Positions 34,130 to 45,970 of a stretch of DNA of 64,000 nt are shown here, one piece after another. Made by a program: the position numbers and the translations under genes. The stretch comes from Clarkia xantiana subsp. parviflora (lineage: Eukaryota > Streptophyta > Magnoliopsida > Myrtales > Onagraceae), in the NCBI GenBank assembly GCA_036873135.1, contig JAPTYO010000011.1:12309747-12373746 (forward strand), read 5' to 3'. Position 1 is the stretch's first letter. Each line of letters opens with the position of its first letter. Below the pieces are notes generated by a model that saw only the letters and a program-made list of their open reading frames with translations, did not search any database and was not told the origin of the DNA.

Positions 34130-35740
34130 TGTTGGGTCGTGATTTTATCAAATACGACCAGCATACGCTTTTTGCGGCAATCTCCCAGATAGTACAGCCG
34201 GGACCATAAATTTTGGCACCTCTTAGACAAGAAAGTCGGCAGCAACTATCATCGACACCAAGTGGCGACTTGCTTGTCACCTACTTAGAAGAAAATACTT
34301 CCTCCTAAGGATGAAGATGTGACGACCTGCTTGTCACCTACTTAGAAGGAAACCCTTCCTCCTAAAGAATAAGAGGTGACAACCTGCATGTCAGCTACTT
34401 AGAAGAAATTTATTCCTCCTAAGGAAGAAGATGTGGAAACCTGCTTGTCACCTACTTAGAAGAAAACCCTTCCCCTTAAGGAAGAAGAGGTGGCAACCTG
34501 CTTGTCACCTACCGACACATTGCCCCCATCTCCACCAATGAGAGAAAGGCAGCCACTTCCCTTATCAACCAATCATAAATGAGTAGGGCTGGGCATGGTT
34601 TGGTTCTGGGCTGAACCGGTTCAGAACCGAACCGGAACCGTATTTCAGGTTTAGATGGTTCCCTGTACCATGTAAGAACCGAACCAGATTTTTAGGCCAT
34701 AGAACCGAACCATAACAGAACCGGTTAGAACCGGTTTTGAACCTTTTCTTTCAAAAAAAAATTATACTAAAATTAAAAACACTCACCCAAGTTGATACTA
34801 ATCCATAACAAATCCAAAAATTTGCAAAATACAACCTATAAAGACAACCGATCGTTTCAAAGTAGAGAGTATCAAAGTCTATATTCCAAACAATCTAATA
34901 ATATAAAAAATTCGAAATATTTAAAATATAAATCTCGAGACTTTAAACGATGTCAAGAGGCGTAACTCAAACTTCAAAAGTGCAGCAAATTTGTGGTTGA
35001 AAAAAATACAAAATGTTTGTATATTAAGTGAGTTAATCTATCATCTCCGTTAAAATATAGAACTACATTTGAGTTAAGTTTCGAGTTCAAAACTGAACTC
35101 AATTTATTGTAAAATTAAATGATCTGGGCTAACATAATATATAATAACTATATATAAGTAAACAAATCTGCTATGACCAGACCAGCTATATATCCAATAT
35201 GAACCAAACTCAAATAATGAAGGATATACCCAAAAAAAGAATGCAAGTGTGTATTACAATCTAACAATTTAGGGTTTTGTAACAAAAGTGGTTCTGAAAA
35301 ACCGGTTCAGAACCGGTTCGGATCCTGTTTTGAACCGGTCAAAAACCACTCCATATATTCATTATCAGAACTGAACCATTTAAGAACCGGTTCAGTCGGA
35401 ATCAATTTGTATTGGTTCGGTTCTGGTTTGGTTACGGTACGGTTCGCTCGAACCGGTTTTATGCCCAGCCCTATAAATGATGATAGTACCCTTGTAGGTT
35501 GGTTTAAGACCCCAATAAATAGTAAGATTTCTACATTCATTTTATTAAGATTCGCACTACCATAATGCTGTACTAACTTAAGTTTCGGAGTGGAATTAGG
35601 GGCAACACCCCACATATTCCCTCTTGTAGGTCCCTAATAAAGAACCTACCGGGTCACAAGAAGTCTAGACACCAACGTAGACGAATTATGAAGGACCTGA
35701 AGAGCCGACTCTCAGCGAAGCCGGACTTTATGATCCAACA
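34130..35740 (+). repeat. 3' LTR of the tandem-array element, with hAT insertion
   Basis: Without the 898-bp hAT plus duplication it is about 713 bp, against 571 bp for the 5' LTR. The difference is mostly extra copies of a unit of about 58 bp (CTTGTCACCTACTTAGAAG...) at 34270-34510. Confidence 0.82.
34584..35473. mobile_element. Non-autonomous hAT element (hAT-2), inverted copy of hAT-1
   Basis: Ends TAGGGCTGGGCA and TGCCCAGCCCTA are flanked by TAAATGAG (34576-34583) and TAAATGAT (35474-35481), an 8-bp duplication with one mismatch. Its reverse complement aligns with hAT-1 through most of its length and lacks the nested MITE. No transposase is present. Confidence 0.92.
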
Positions 35741-35745
35741 ACTTG

Positions 35746-36166
35746 TGATTCATTTAGTGAGTGTTTATACTTCCAGTTCTTCGAGCACTTTACTTTAAAT
35801 AATTAAATTTTAAATTTTAAGAATAACCGAATTTTATATAAATATGTTATATAATTTAAATTAAATTTATAAATTAGACTCTAGTTTTATAAAATCCTTG
35901 AAGTTGACTTAATCATATCATCATTATATGAAAAATTTAGAATAACATTATTTATGCTTTTGGGTTAGATTTTTTTTTCAAGGCCCACATTTGCTGGGCT
36001 AGGAAAAGGATTATAAATGAACCCGAACCGTCCGGGCTTATCGGCGACGTGACACTTGATTGCTAGATTTAAGGAGAGTGTCCGGCACTAGGGTTTTTCT
36101 TTTCATTTCAACTTCTTCATTTTTCCAAAATAAGCAACAGTCGTCAGTTGTAGAGACTAGAGAGAG
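35746..36166. other. CYP40 upstream region
   Basis: A 420-bp stretch lies between the LTR element and the cyclophilin gene. It is AT-rich to about 35980, then of mixed composition. The 5' UTR probably starts around 36060-36110. No clear TATA box stands out. Confidence 0.4.
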
Positions 36167-36208
36167 ATGGAGAAGCGTGGAGCGAAAGAGACGGAAGAGC
36201 AGGTAGCA

Positions 36209-37800
36209 ATGGTGAGGCCGAGGTGCTACCTTGACATCAGCATTGGCGGAGAGCTTGAAGGAAGGATAGTTGTGGAGCTCTTCTCCGACGTTGTCCCAAA
36301 AACAGCCGAGAACTTCAGGGCTCTTTGCACCGGCGAAAAGGGTATTGGCCCAAACACTGGCGTTCCCCTCCATTTCAAGGTCTACTTTCACTATCTCCTT
36401 CTGCATTCATGTATCGTAGTAGGATTCGTATCTACAGTCATTGAAGATCAGCACTTTCTCATTTCTTTGCCGCTGTTACTGGTCTAAGGCTTCTCTGGAA
36501 ACTTGATATGTTTCCTCTGTTGATGCCTGTCAAATTGCTCTGAAAAGATACGCATGGATCATATTATTATCATATTTGAAAAAGTGCTGTGTTTCTACTT
36601 TCTTTATTATTATTATTGCTTGCGCTGAAAGTTCCTAATCTTGATTCCGCTGGCCAATTTATAGTCTCCAGTCTCATGCTGCATCTTACGGCTTGTAATT
36701 ACTTGATGGTGTGGGATATTGGTTCTTCTGAGCGTAATATATGTGTGGTCGATTATTTGAACCGGATTTGATTTAACTGAGCGTATCGTAATGTAGTTGC
36801 ACTTTTTGAATTTCTTTTTTGATTGAAAAATGGATTTGGGGGATTTTTGCTCTGCATTGTAATCAAAGAAAACCTGGAGTTTCTTAAAGAACTTTGACAC
36901 CTCACCTGGGTGGTTTTGTGCTTCTCTGCTTTTATATAGTTTCAATCTTTTTTGCAAGTACTAACAATCGGTATATTGCTGAATCTAGGGGGTCCGTTTT
37001 CATCGTGTTATCAAGGGTTTCATGGCACAAGGTGGAGATATTTCTGCTGGAGATGGTACCGGTGGGGAATCAATCTACGGTTTGAAATTTGAGGATGAAA
37101 ACTTTGACTTAAAACATGAGAGGAAAGGGATGCTATCCATGGCCAACTCTGGTCCAAATACCAATGGGTCTCAATTCTTTATCACTACAACTCGCACGTC
37201 TCATTTGGATGGAAAACATGTTCTATTTGGGAGGGTTATTAAGGGAATGGGAGTAGTTCGTTCAATGGAGCATGTTGGTTCTGAGGATGGTGAGAGTCCT
37301 GCTGCTGAAGTTTTAATCGCCGACTGTGGAGAACTTTCAGAGGGGGAAGACAATGGAACAATTGACTTTTTCAAAGATGGTGATACATTTCCTGATTGGC
37401 CTGCTGACCTTGATGAAAATTCCCAAGATCTCTCTTGGTGGATGAATGCTGTGGATTCTATAAAGGCATTTGGAAATGAAAATTACAAGGTATACCTGCA
37501 GCGAGTATGTCTGTATTTTAAAAATCAGAGTAAAAGGTCTACTACTACATTTTTTTAATGTTTGAGCAGCACAGACTTATCTTTTCATGTCTGGATCCAT
37601 TCATTTTCTTTAAGAAAAATTCTAAATGAACTTCTTTGCTTGTGTCATATTTTGGTCTATTTCTCCATTCTGCTTTACCGTTTTAATAACTCACACTGGC
37701 TTACAGAAGCAAGAACTTAAGATGGCAATTAGAAAGTACCGGAAAGCTTTACGTTATTTGGATATTTGCTGGGAGAAAGATGGGATCGATGCAGGTAGAA

Positions 37801-37869
<69 letters not shown>

Positions 37870-39292
37870 GTATGACAACCTAACTTTGTGAGGTCTGTGC
37901 AGTTAAGAGCTCGGTTTTGAGAAAGACCAAGTCACAGATATTCACAAATAGTTCTGTAAGATACTGTCTCACTTTTCATATTCATATTGGAAAACCTCCT
38001 CTTTCAGTCTTTTATTGTATAGTTTACAGTCTGCTTTCCTCTTTCTAGGAGAGAATTTGGAATTGTATATAATGTGTATTCCTGCTCTCATGGGTTGGGA
38101 ATCTATTATCATATATTTTTTTTTAAATTTTATTTAAATTTTACCCTCTTAATTAGTTAAATGTATGAATTTACTTCTTGTTTTGTTTTTGTTTTACCTC
38201 ATAATCCTGTTCTGTAAATTTTTAGTTTTTATCAACTTGTCTGTCTCTCTTCTAATTCATTCATGAACCTCGCAGTTCGTGATACAAAATCTTTTGCTAT
38301 GCACAATAAGTGAATGATTTTATGTATTTCCTTTTCTCTTGTAACAGTTAATTATTGCTTTGTGTCTAACTTCAGGGCTGTAAACTAAAATTGGGAGATC
38401 TGAAAGGAGCATTGTTGGATGCTGACTTTGCAACACGTGAGGGAGATGACAATCCAAAAGCTTTCTTTCGTCAGGGTCAGGTAGGTTTCTAATCTTAGAA
38501 AGATAGGTAGGTCATCTATTCATGACATAACACATTTGTTAAAAGGAGAACAGGTAGGCTACGTTTATGGGGGTCAAGTGTGGGTTTTTTTTTGTTATCA
38601 GAAGTTGTATGAACTTTTTAATTTGCCCTTATTCTTTCTTTTAGGCATATATGGCTCTTAATGACATTGATTCTGCGGTGGAGAGCTTCTCTAAGGCATT
38701 AGAGTTGGAACCAGATGATGGTGAGTCTGAACCGACTGCCTTGTTTCTAACCAATGTAGTTACTGGTTGATTAGCTATTGATTCTGTTTATAGGTATTTC
38801 CTATTATCTGTTCCTGCGTATTGATCATGCAAAGTTAACGGAGAAACCGTATATTTTTCCCATTTAAGTAAAAGGTCGACCTGTACTTTTTGACCATAGT
38901 GATGATCCAACAACATGCATTGCTTGGGATGCAAGAAATCTAGTTTTGAGTGTGTGTTGGCTGTCTCATCTAACTTCCACTTAATTCAAATAATCCAAAA
39001 TGTTGAGATATAGGATAGAATTGTGCTTTACTCCCTTTCTTTTCCTTGTAATCGTCCAACAGCTTGATGAACACCCATTATGATAACTATCTTGTTGTTT
39101 CAGGTGGAATCAAGAGAGAGCTTGCTGCTGCTAAAAAGAAGGTTGGTTAGCTTCTTTACTATCCAGATATCACTTATTTTTGGTAGTAGAAATATTAGTC
39201 TGGTACATAACAAGCACTAACTAGTGAATTTATTGCAGGTTTTTGCAAGACATGAAAAGGAGAAGAAATCATATCGGAAGATGTTCCAGTAA
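36209..39292 (+). CDS. CYP40: Peptidyl-prolyl cis-trans isomerase CYP40 (SQUINT type)
   Basis: CYP40 is a two-domain cyclophilin that binds HSP90 through TPR repeats. In Arabidopsis it (SQUINT) supports AGO1/miRNA function. Exons are 36167-36379, 36989-37489, 37707-37794, 37903-37955, 38376-38480, 38645-38720, 39104-39141 and 39239-39292; all junctions are GT-AG and in phase. The cyclophilin domain has [30 protein letters not shown] and [10 protein letters not shown], where His replaces the Trp of CypA, a CYP40 trait. TPR segments follow ([39 protein letters not shown]), then a basic tail ending KSYRKMFQ. The Met at 36209 ([10 protein letters not shown]) gives 361 residues, the usual plant length. 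An upstream in-frame Met at 36167 would add 14 residues. It looks intact. Confidence 0.95.
37806..37867. repeat. (CT)n microsatellite in CYP40 intron 3
   Basis: A perfect CT repeat of about 30 units starts 11 bp after the exon 3 donor and ends about 36 bp before the next acceptor. The short intron (37795-37902) is therefore mostly microsatellite. Confidence 0.95.
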
Positions 39293-42183
39293 CAGAGGTC
39301 TGTTTGTCTGTATTAGTGTATCAAGAAAACTTCATTTGATTGAATCTTTAATTTGATGGAATAAATGATCTATCTGCTCCAACTGAGTGGGTGATTGTGA
39401 TTGGAATTGCAGGTAGGGTTGGTTGTGGGGGGAAGTTCTCAAGAAACGTACAAAGTGTACAAAATGGAGTGGACTACTTACTAATGGAAATAGGTAAAGA
39501 CTGCTGCTACTGCTTAGCACACTGATGGGGGGATGCTAAGTAAAAGTAGTTTTACTGACTAAACAAACTCTTTTTTGAGAAACTCTTTTGTTTAGAATTT
39601 TGTTGTTGTGGCAAAGAGATGATGATAAAGATAGAAAGAGAGAGAGAGAGATGAGGTATTTGCTTTCTTTTTTTTGTATGTACCATGTCCAACGTTTGTT
39701 CACCCGTGGTGGTGGTATACGTGGATTGAATTTGAACTTCAGTTAAAGTTTCCTTTTCCTTTTTTATATTTCTGCAAGGAGTTTGCAACTTGTTTACGGG
39801 CTTAATCCATGATAATCTCTGTACTCTTTGTTAATGTTTTACAAATGGCAAACTAAATGCTGTAAATGCGTGCCTTTGTAATGTATGTATGTTTGGTGTC
39901 TCTGTCAACTTCGAAAGGTAAATTTGACAGAACGCGGTCACGTGACCGAATAAAATTTAAAATACCCAAAATACCCCTATGTGACAGGAATTAGGTCACC
40001 ACTGCCAAGCTCCGCCTCCAATTCGAAGTTCATCTCCAGAGCCATCACTTGATAACAGACCCGTCAACGTCGAAGCACTCCATCATCGTCTGTAATTCTC
40101 TTTTGTAAATTGTCAAGCTGTGCGGGTCTTCTGTGAAAAATAAAACAGAGCATCGTTATGGAAGAGAGAAGAGAGAGAGCTCACGGAAGTGGGTGGTCGA
40201 TGGCAACGGAATCAGAGGTGGGTGGCTCGTGGCGGCGGAATCGGAGGTGGGTGGTCGGAATTGGGTGTGGAATTACAAACAAATAATAATACAAGGGGTA
40301 AAGGGTTGTTTTGGACGTAAATTTAACGGATGTATGAAAAGGATACAAAGTGCAAAAGGTTGGTAAAAATAGAAGTGGAATGAAAAACAAATTTTGGTTA
40401 AAGAAGTGGTATGAACGGTACCTTTAACCTTTTTTTTTTTTTATAATCAGCATTGATCTATTTGTAATCCGGATGTGAACTAATGTGTTTGTGAGATCAA
40501 TCGTACGCCATAACATAATGACGACGAGCCGAGCAGTGAAAGGAGACCAATTATCATCTGCGTATATGGTAAAACCCCAAAAGTGAAGAGAAGACGAGTT
40601 TCATAATTCACCAAAAGGAGATAGATATATGAAGGGGTAGTGAATCCCCCACCACCAAGGATCACTTAGTTGTAACTCCTCTTCCATCATATTTGTCTGA
40701 TCTTTCAATAAAAAATTACATTACATGGACCCAAGAAATATTGTAGAAGATGCGAGACTATGAAGCAGAGGCGCCTAAGAAGATGTAAGGGGCTATTGGA
40801 AATGAGCCTAACGTACATGAATTTTTAGACGCTTCGTGATGAGGCGGGAAGCACAGCAGGCTTTGGGAAAATTTAGACTATAAGTCTTAGGGGTAAATTT
40901 GGAAAATCTTAATTGGAATCTTCTCATGAAAATTTTGTTTTTTTTTAAGTAGAGTAATATATATAAAATCATGTAATATGGTATAGCGGTTCAACGCTTT
41001 ATCCCTTAACCAGATTAGGAGTTCAATCCGTTAGTAACAAAGGAAATGAAAAGATATTAATGACCATCAATTTATCCCTTAAAGGGGCTATATATATATA
41101 TATTATAATTAAGCTGAATTAAAATTAACTAAACCAATTTAATGTATTACGGAACTTATATGCATCATAGTCAAATTAATATGCCAGACTAACACTCACT
41201 TTATGCAGAATGTAAACTTATTTGAATCGATATAATTTTGTTTTAAATGGTAAAATTATTATATATCAAAATCTACCAACTGAATAATATGAATTAACAC
41301 AACTGAATAAATGAAATATACTTTTTTTTGTTACTAAGTTTTTAACTAATGCTTTTCAACGTAATTTTTGAGGTATCATGTTTATTATGTGTATCTTATA
41401 TTCATTATTTGTGTGTCAAAGTTAATTAGTAATACAACACACTACATTTCTTCTTTGAAAATTACATCATCATAAATCACTTTCGATAATTATAATACAA
41501 CATAATCAAAGTCCAACCTTAATACACATCACTATTAATTCTACATAATTCTCTGTGATTGCAACTAAAAAATGCATTGTAGGAAGCAAACATGCATCAC
41601 TCTATAAGCATTTTCAAATAAAGACATATATATGTTCGAGATGTGTTCTTATTCGTAGGAAATGTTCATGTCTTTATTAGCAATTTTTGGAAACAAGTTG
41701 TTAAACACTATTAGATATTTTTAGAGTCAAACTCTTTCGACTATATATGTATGTTTCATGGAAAATGTTGGATTGGACCTTCCGAGAAAGACTTGAGCTC
41801 GACCGTCGGCGCGTTCGTATCTGCACAAAATGATGAGCCAGAGTTTTTCCCAGTGATCTCCTTCCAATTCTTAAGTCATGCAATGAACAATGTATGAGAA
41901 GGTAAAAAATGAGAAGAGATAAGTGGTCTTATTTATAAGGAGTACTTGATGGTGCACAAATTCTCCAAGTATGAAAACTTGTTTATCAATTCTTACCTTT
42001 CGGGGAGGGATCACTAATTATATACAAAGTCATCAAGTGCTTCATCATTTCAAGGGAAGGATGTGCAAGTAAGAATCCGTCCTCATATAATAGGAGCGAA
42101 GTAATCGACTCCGAACATATTCACTTTAAGAGTTGGAAAAAGAAAAATCGCCACCCTCGAGAGTGAGGTCATCTGCCTCCTCT
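39293..42183. other. CYP40 3' region and AT-rich intergenic DNA
   Basis: The CYP40 3' UTR probably extends to about 39860 and may hold a 3' UTR intron (CAG/GTAGGG near 39410). Beyond it no gene is supported. A short (TA)n run lies at about 41091-41104. A tRNA-like fragment at 40977-41045 has a B-box-like GAGTTCAATCC and could be a SINE relic. A 60-codon minus ORF (41883-41701) is unrecognised. Confidence 0.4.
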
Positions 42184-42191
42184 CTCTATAG

Positions 42192-43019
42192 CAGTGTTAT
42201 CAGAACCGGACCGGATACCGAACTGGTGAGGTGACCGGTTTCCGGTTCGTCCGGTTGGACCCGGTCATACCGGAATTATCGGAAACGAAATAAAGTAGAA
42301 GGTGTGACGTTTTATTATATCATACTTAGACTTTAGTCTATTTTGGGCCTGGCCCATGACAACTCCAAGTCTACCCTAGCAAGCAGCAACCCTTTAGAGA
42401 ATAACTAAAGATGCTTCGAAAAAGCAGCTATCCTTACCTGCGGAGGCTATGCTTCGGTGGAGCACCCGCGATCTTCAACTTTCAAGCTTACCTAGCAAGT
42501 AGCTAGTCCCTTCCATTTACTTCGGAGCGGAGCAAGTCTTCTTTGATTAAAGGATGAGATGGGTCGTCAGACTTGCAGTTGGTCAGCAGCAGTCCTGCGG
42601 AGGTGAAGAGAGGAGGGTGGTTGTGGTTATGGTAACCGCCGGCGGCCGCGCAAGATAGAATATCGGAAGGCGGGAGAAAATGATCGTAGACGGGGAGAAG
42701 GCAGCGGCTTCTATGGAACGTGGTAAGGCTCAAACCCCCTGCCATAGCCGCCGCAGTGTTCTCTCCCTTTCCCCTACACTCACGTCTCCTCCCCATATCC
42801 GGAGACCGTCTCTTTCTATTCAATTATTTATTTTTTCAGTTTTGGGCACCGAACCGGCGGACCGCCCGGTCTGGTCAAAATCGGTCGATTCTCCAAAAAA
42901 ACGGTTATCGAACCGGATTTTCTTACATCCTCCGAATTACTCGAACCGGATCGTTAGAGGTACCGGTTCCGGTTCGAACCCGATCGGACCGCCGGTCCAG
43001 TGCGGTTCTAATAACAATG
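42192..43019. mobile_element. hAT-type non-autonomous element with unexplained interior
   Basis: Ends CAGTGTTATCAGAACCG and (reverse complement) CATTGTTATTAGAACCG are flanked by CTCTATAG (42184-42191) and CTCTGTAG (43020-43027), an 8-bp duplication with one mismatch. Both ends carry CCGGTTCGG-type subterminal repeats. The interior (about 42300-42840) is GC-richer and has a 106-codon minus ORF (42823-42503) of unknown origin, so captured host DNA is possible. Confidence 0.82.
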
Positions 43020-43027
43020 CTCTGTAG

Positions 43028-43330
43028 GAAGAGGGGCAGACAACCCTCACCTTTTTGGGAAGTGGGATTGAAGAACCTCTCATCGAGGGGTCGACGTTCC
43101 CCTCCTTGAGGAGAGGGGACGACCACCCCCCCCCCCCCCCCGAGGGGAGAGGAGTAAAACGTTTACGGCTTCACATACATGACATACGAGGCGTGTTTGA
43201 GACGCACTTTATCAACGGGGTTTAACCCACCGGATAATCATTTAAAACCTTTTATGGTCAAGTTCCCTCCATGATATATGGATCACAATTGACTTCATTC
43301 GATCTATTGTGGTGAGCTGAGAAGGTTGTC
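43028..43330. other. Mixed stretch with poly-C run
   Basis: No gene is seen. A run of 16 C lies at 43126-43141 between GGGGA-rich flanks. The left border of El-3 falls somewhere in or after this stretch and could not be placed. Confidence 0.4.
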
Positions 43331-43370
43331 GCTTCACTGCCTTGGTTCCTTTGCTTAAATAGACTCAAGG

Positions 43371-43849
43371 TTATTGAATCATGTCAATATAAGGCAACCT
43401 TATACATCTTTTCCATGTTGACCTTTCATTGCGAAGGTCTTGAACGGATTTTTCACCGGCATCCATGGACAAAGACAAGAACATCACATTCAACCGAAAC
43501 ATTTCTAGCTTCAGCATCCTTGCATCTACCGAGGCAGATGCAAATGAACACCAAGTTTTGTCATTGTCTGGTTGCAATTGAAGTCTTATTCAACCCCCTT
43601 AAACCAGGGTTGAATGTATCACCACATATGCATTCAGATTATCAAAGAACCTACTCTAATTCTTGGGAAATAAACTATCACGTTCATCTCTCATTGTCGA
43701 AATCATACGAACTACCATATTCATTCATAGCTGTCCTCTCCGCTTTTTGAAATCGTAGCAGAGAGGAGTTCAATACATATTCCTTATGTTCATCATAATT
43801 TATACCATCAAGATTGCAAGGTTCATAGAAGCGTACCGAATCAGCCATG
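43371..43849 (-). pseudogene. Divergent gag-like ORF relic (El-3)
   Basis: The minus strand starts like El-2 (a Met-Ala-Asp-Ser-Val-Arg-Phe-Tyr-Glu-type start followed by an LDGINYDE motif). After frameshifts it continues in a segment with DLRNERSTWKR that aligns with DLTNKRSNWRK of El-4. This shows the same ORF family in a third copy. Confidence 0.6.
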
Positions 43850-45223
43850 AAAACTAATACATTGATAATTATGCTAATTCAGGAAGACAACAACACTTTG
43901 ACAGAATTGAAAACATCGGATTATCTATTAAGATGGAATACGACGAATAGTGATTCTTCAGTCACTAAACCAAACCAACCTTCAGTAAACCGAGGAAGGG
44001 GGTGTCGTGAAAGAGTTCACACTATTGTTGTTTTCAGTCTAATAGACCAGTCTTTTGAAAACGGTTATTCTTTTGCTAATTACCGGAACGAGAATTTTCA
44101 AATAAGCATACCCGATCTTGGCTTTCACAAGGCCCTTCTGATTTTGTAAAATTATCCGATAATTTACGCATGCATATTTATAATTATACTACATCTATCA
44201 AATCATCATACCATGCCATAATTATCGAACACAACATGCTTACGCGTCATGCGTCTAATGTTCCTAGGATATATAATTCTACTTAAACTAAATTATCACA
44301 TGCGTTCTATCATGAACATCCTAGAATACGCATCAAAACATACAACATCCGCACACATCATGCATAATTGGCGACTGGAATTTTCGGTTTTATAAAACGC
44401 TTTGAAAATATTAGGGGCTGTTTTGCAATTCATGCTTACAGTCAATCATGTGAATTTCTAGACATGAGTTCTAGACACTTTCAATCAGCATAGCATGTCT
44501 ATCCTATTGCGCAAAACATATATTTAAATCCCAGAGCTCAATGCTCGCAATATAACATCCAGCTAGCTTGACTAAGTCAAGACGACCGTTCTAATTATAT
44601 CAAAATATATGATGCAGAAAGTAAACAATTGCAAATCAGCCCACTAACTTAATCCAGTCCCAAAAACGTGCAAGTCCGAGATCCATCCTAATAATCGAAA
44701 CCAGGCATTAGGGTTTTAATTGAAACCGTGCATTAAAACACAAACCGTAAGAGCACTGTTTAGGTTAATTTTAAAGTTCAAAAACATTTTGGATTTAAAT
44801 TTGACATCCTATTTTATTGAACAATTTAAAAATTTCCAAAAATTTTAAATTGGTTCGGTCCAAATTTTAAAATCCGGTTCAATTCGGTTTGATTTTAAAA
44901 ACTCCGGTTTGGTCCGAAATGGTTCAATAAAATAAGATAGTGGTTTGGTTTATCACTCAAAACCGGTTATGTTAGGTTTAACTTAGTTAATACGGTCCGA
45001 CCCGACCCGACTAGGTCGACCCGATTAAGAAAACCCGGATTGGTTTTATTCATTCCGGTTTAACAATTGGACCGGCCCATAAACCCTAGGATTCGGCCGA
45101 AATATGTCTTGTGGGCTAAGTAGTGTTTTAAAGTCCACTAAAAACTTAACTTAGCCACCAAGAAATATTAATTATTTAAAATAATTTCCAATATTGCTAA
45201 TATATACATGTAATTCGGCTAAA

Positions 45224-45278
<55 letters not shown>

Positions 45279-45957
45279 TTGTCAAGATTTTATCACTAAG
45301 ATGTAAATCAATTAACAATATATATAATATATATATATAAAATTCGGCCAAATCACTATATATATATAAATATTGCCAAAAATATATTTAGGGATAAAAT
45401 ATATAGACAATATATATTCTTAATCTTTTTATGTAACTAAATCCTATCAATATATCTTTATCCCTATCTTTTAGCTATATATATTGATAGTTAATATCTT
45501 TTACAATATTATATTATAAACCTATCCATATTTTCCAACTTATAGATATATAGTTACCTATTAATAAAATTTAAAAATGGCAACATATATATTTTTATAT
45601 TAGTGCCGAATTTTAAAGTCTTGGGGACCAAGAAAATTAATTTTTTTTTACCTAAAATACCCCTAGGGTTTTCGGCACAAACATGCAAAGATGGAAAAGT
45701 TGTCAAATTTTAAGATCAAACCCTAACTTGATCATGAATCCAAAAGGTGTTCTTGATAAAACTCATGGTGTTCTTGAAGATTATGCACATCAAACTCATA
45801 TTTAAACCCAAATTTTCGGCTATGATCTATAAAAACATGTAAAATTTGAAAATTTAAAGTTTTTAAAGATGAAACACATAAAAATAGCTAAAAATTTCGG
45901 ATTTTTCATAGATTCAAGAACATCAGTTTATCAAAATTTTAAGAACTCCTAACTCAA
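43850..45957 (-). other. Long untranslated leader of El-3
   Basis: It carries the conserved hairpins (44007-44020 and 44117-44131), GGTTCGG/CCGGTTT-rich DNA (44860-45080) and an AT-rich block with (TA)n at about 45226-45274. No coding is seen. Confidence 0.65.
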
Positions 45958-45969
45958 GCTCTGATACCA
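45958..45969 (-). promoter_or_regulatory. Primer-binding site of El-3
   Basis: It reads TGGTATCAGAGC on the minus strand, one base inside the LTR end. It is a perfect copia initiator Met-tRNA match. Confidence 0.92.
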
Positions 45970-45970
45970 C

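Larger units (their letters stand above)
31540..35740 (+). mobile_element. Non-autonomous LTR element packed with tandem arrays
   Basis: LTRs lie at 31540-32110 and 34130-35740, the second enlarged by a hAT insertion and by extra short repeats. Both start TGTTGGGT and end in AACA. A purine tract GGAGGGAAAG directly precedes the 3' LTR. The duplications GCTTG (31535-31539) and ACTTG (35741-35745) differ by one base. After the 5' LTR comes TCGCCGTCTGTGGGAA, which resembles the sequence following the 5' LTR of plant Tat-type gypsy elements. The interior (32111-34129) has no gag or pol and consists largely of two tandem arrays, so the element must borrow all proteins. Confidence 0.85.

Noticed and set aside
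36167..36208. Upstream ATG of CYP40 as the true start
   Set aside because: It is in frame, but it adds 14 residues before a sequence that aligns with the usual CYP40 N-terminus; starting at 36209 gives the common 361-residue length. Not excluded.
39910..40435. Foldback MITE after CYP40
   Set aside because: Ends (AAAGGTAAA and AAAGGTTAAAGG on the other strand) are only weakly alike and no duplication is visible.
40977..41045. Possible functional tRNA gene
   Set aside because: No acceptor stem or complete cloverleaf could be built; only box-like motifs are present, so it is kept only as a weak SINE lead.
41701..41883. Small minus-strand gene (60 codons)
   Set aside because: Unrecognised, no splice or promoter context, and within AT-rich intergenic DNA; probably chance.
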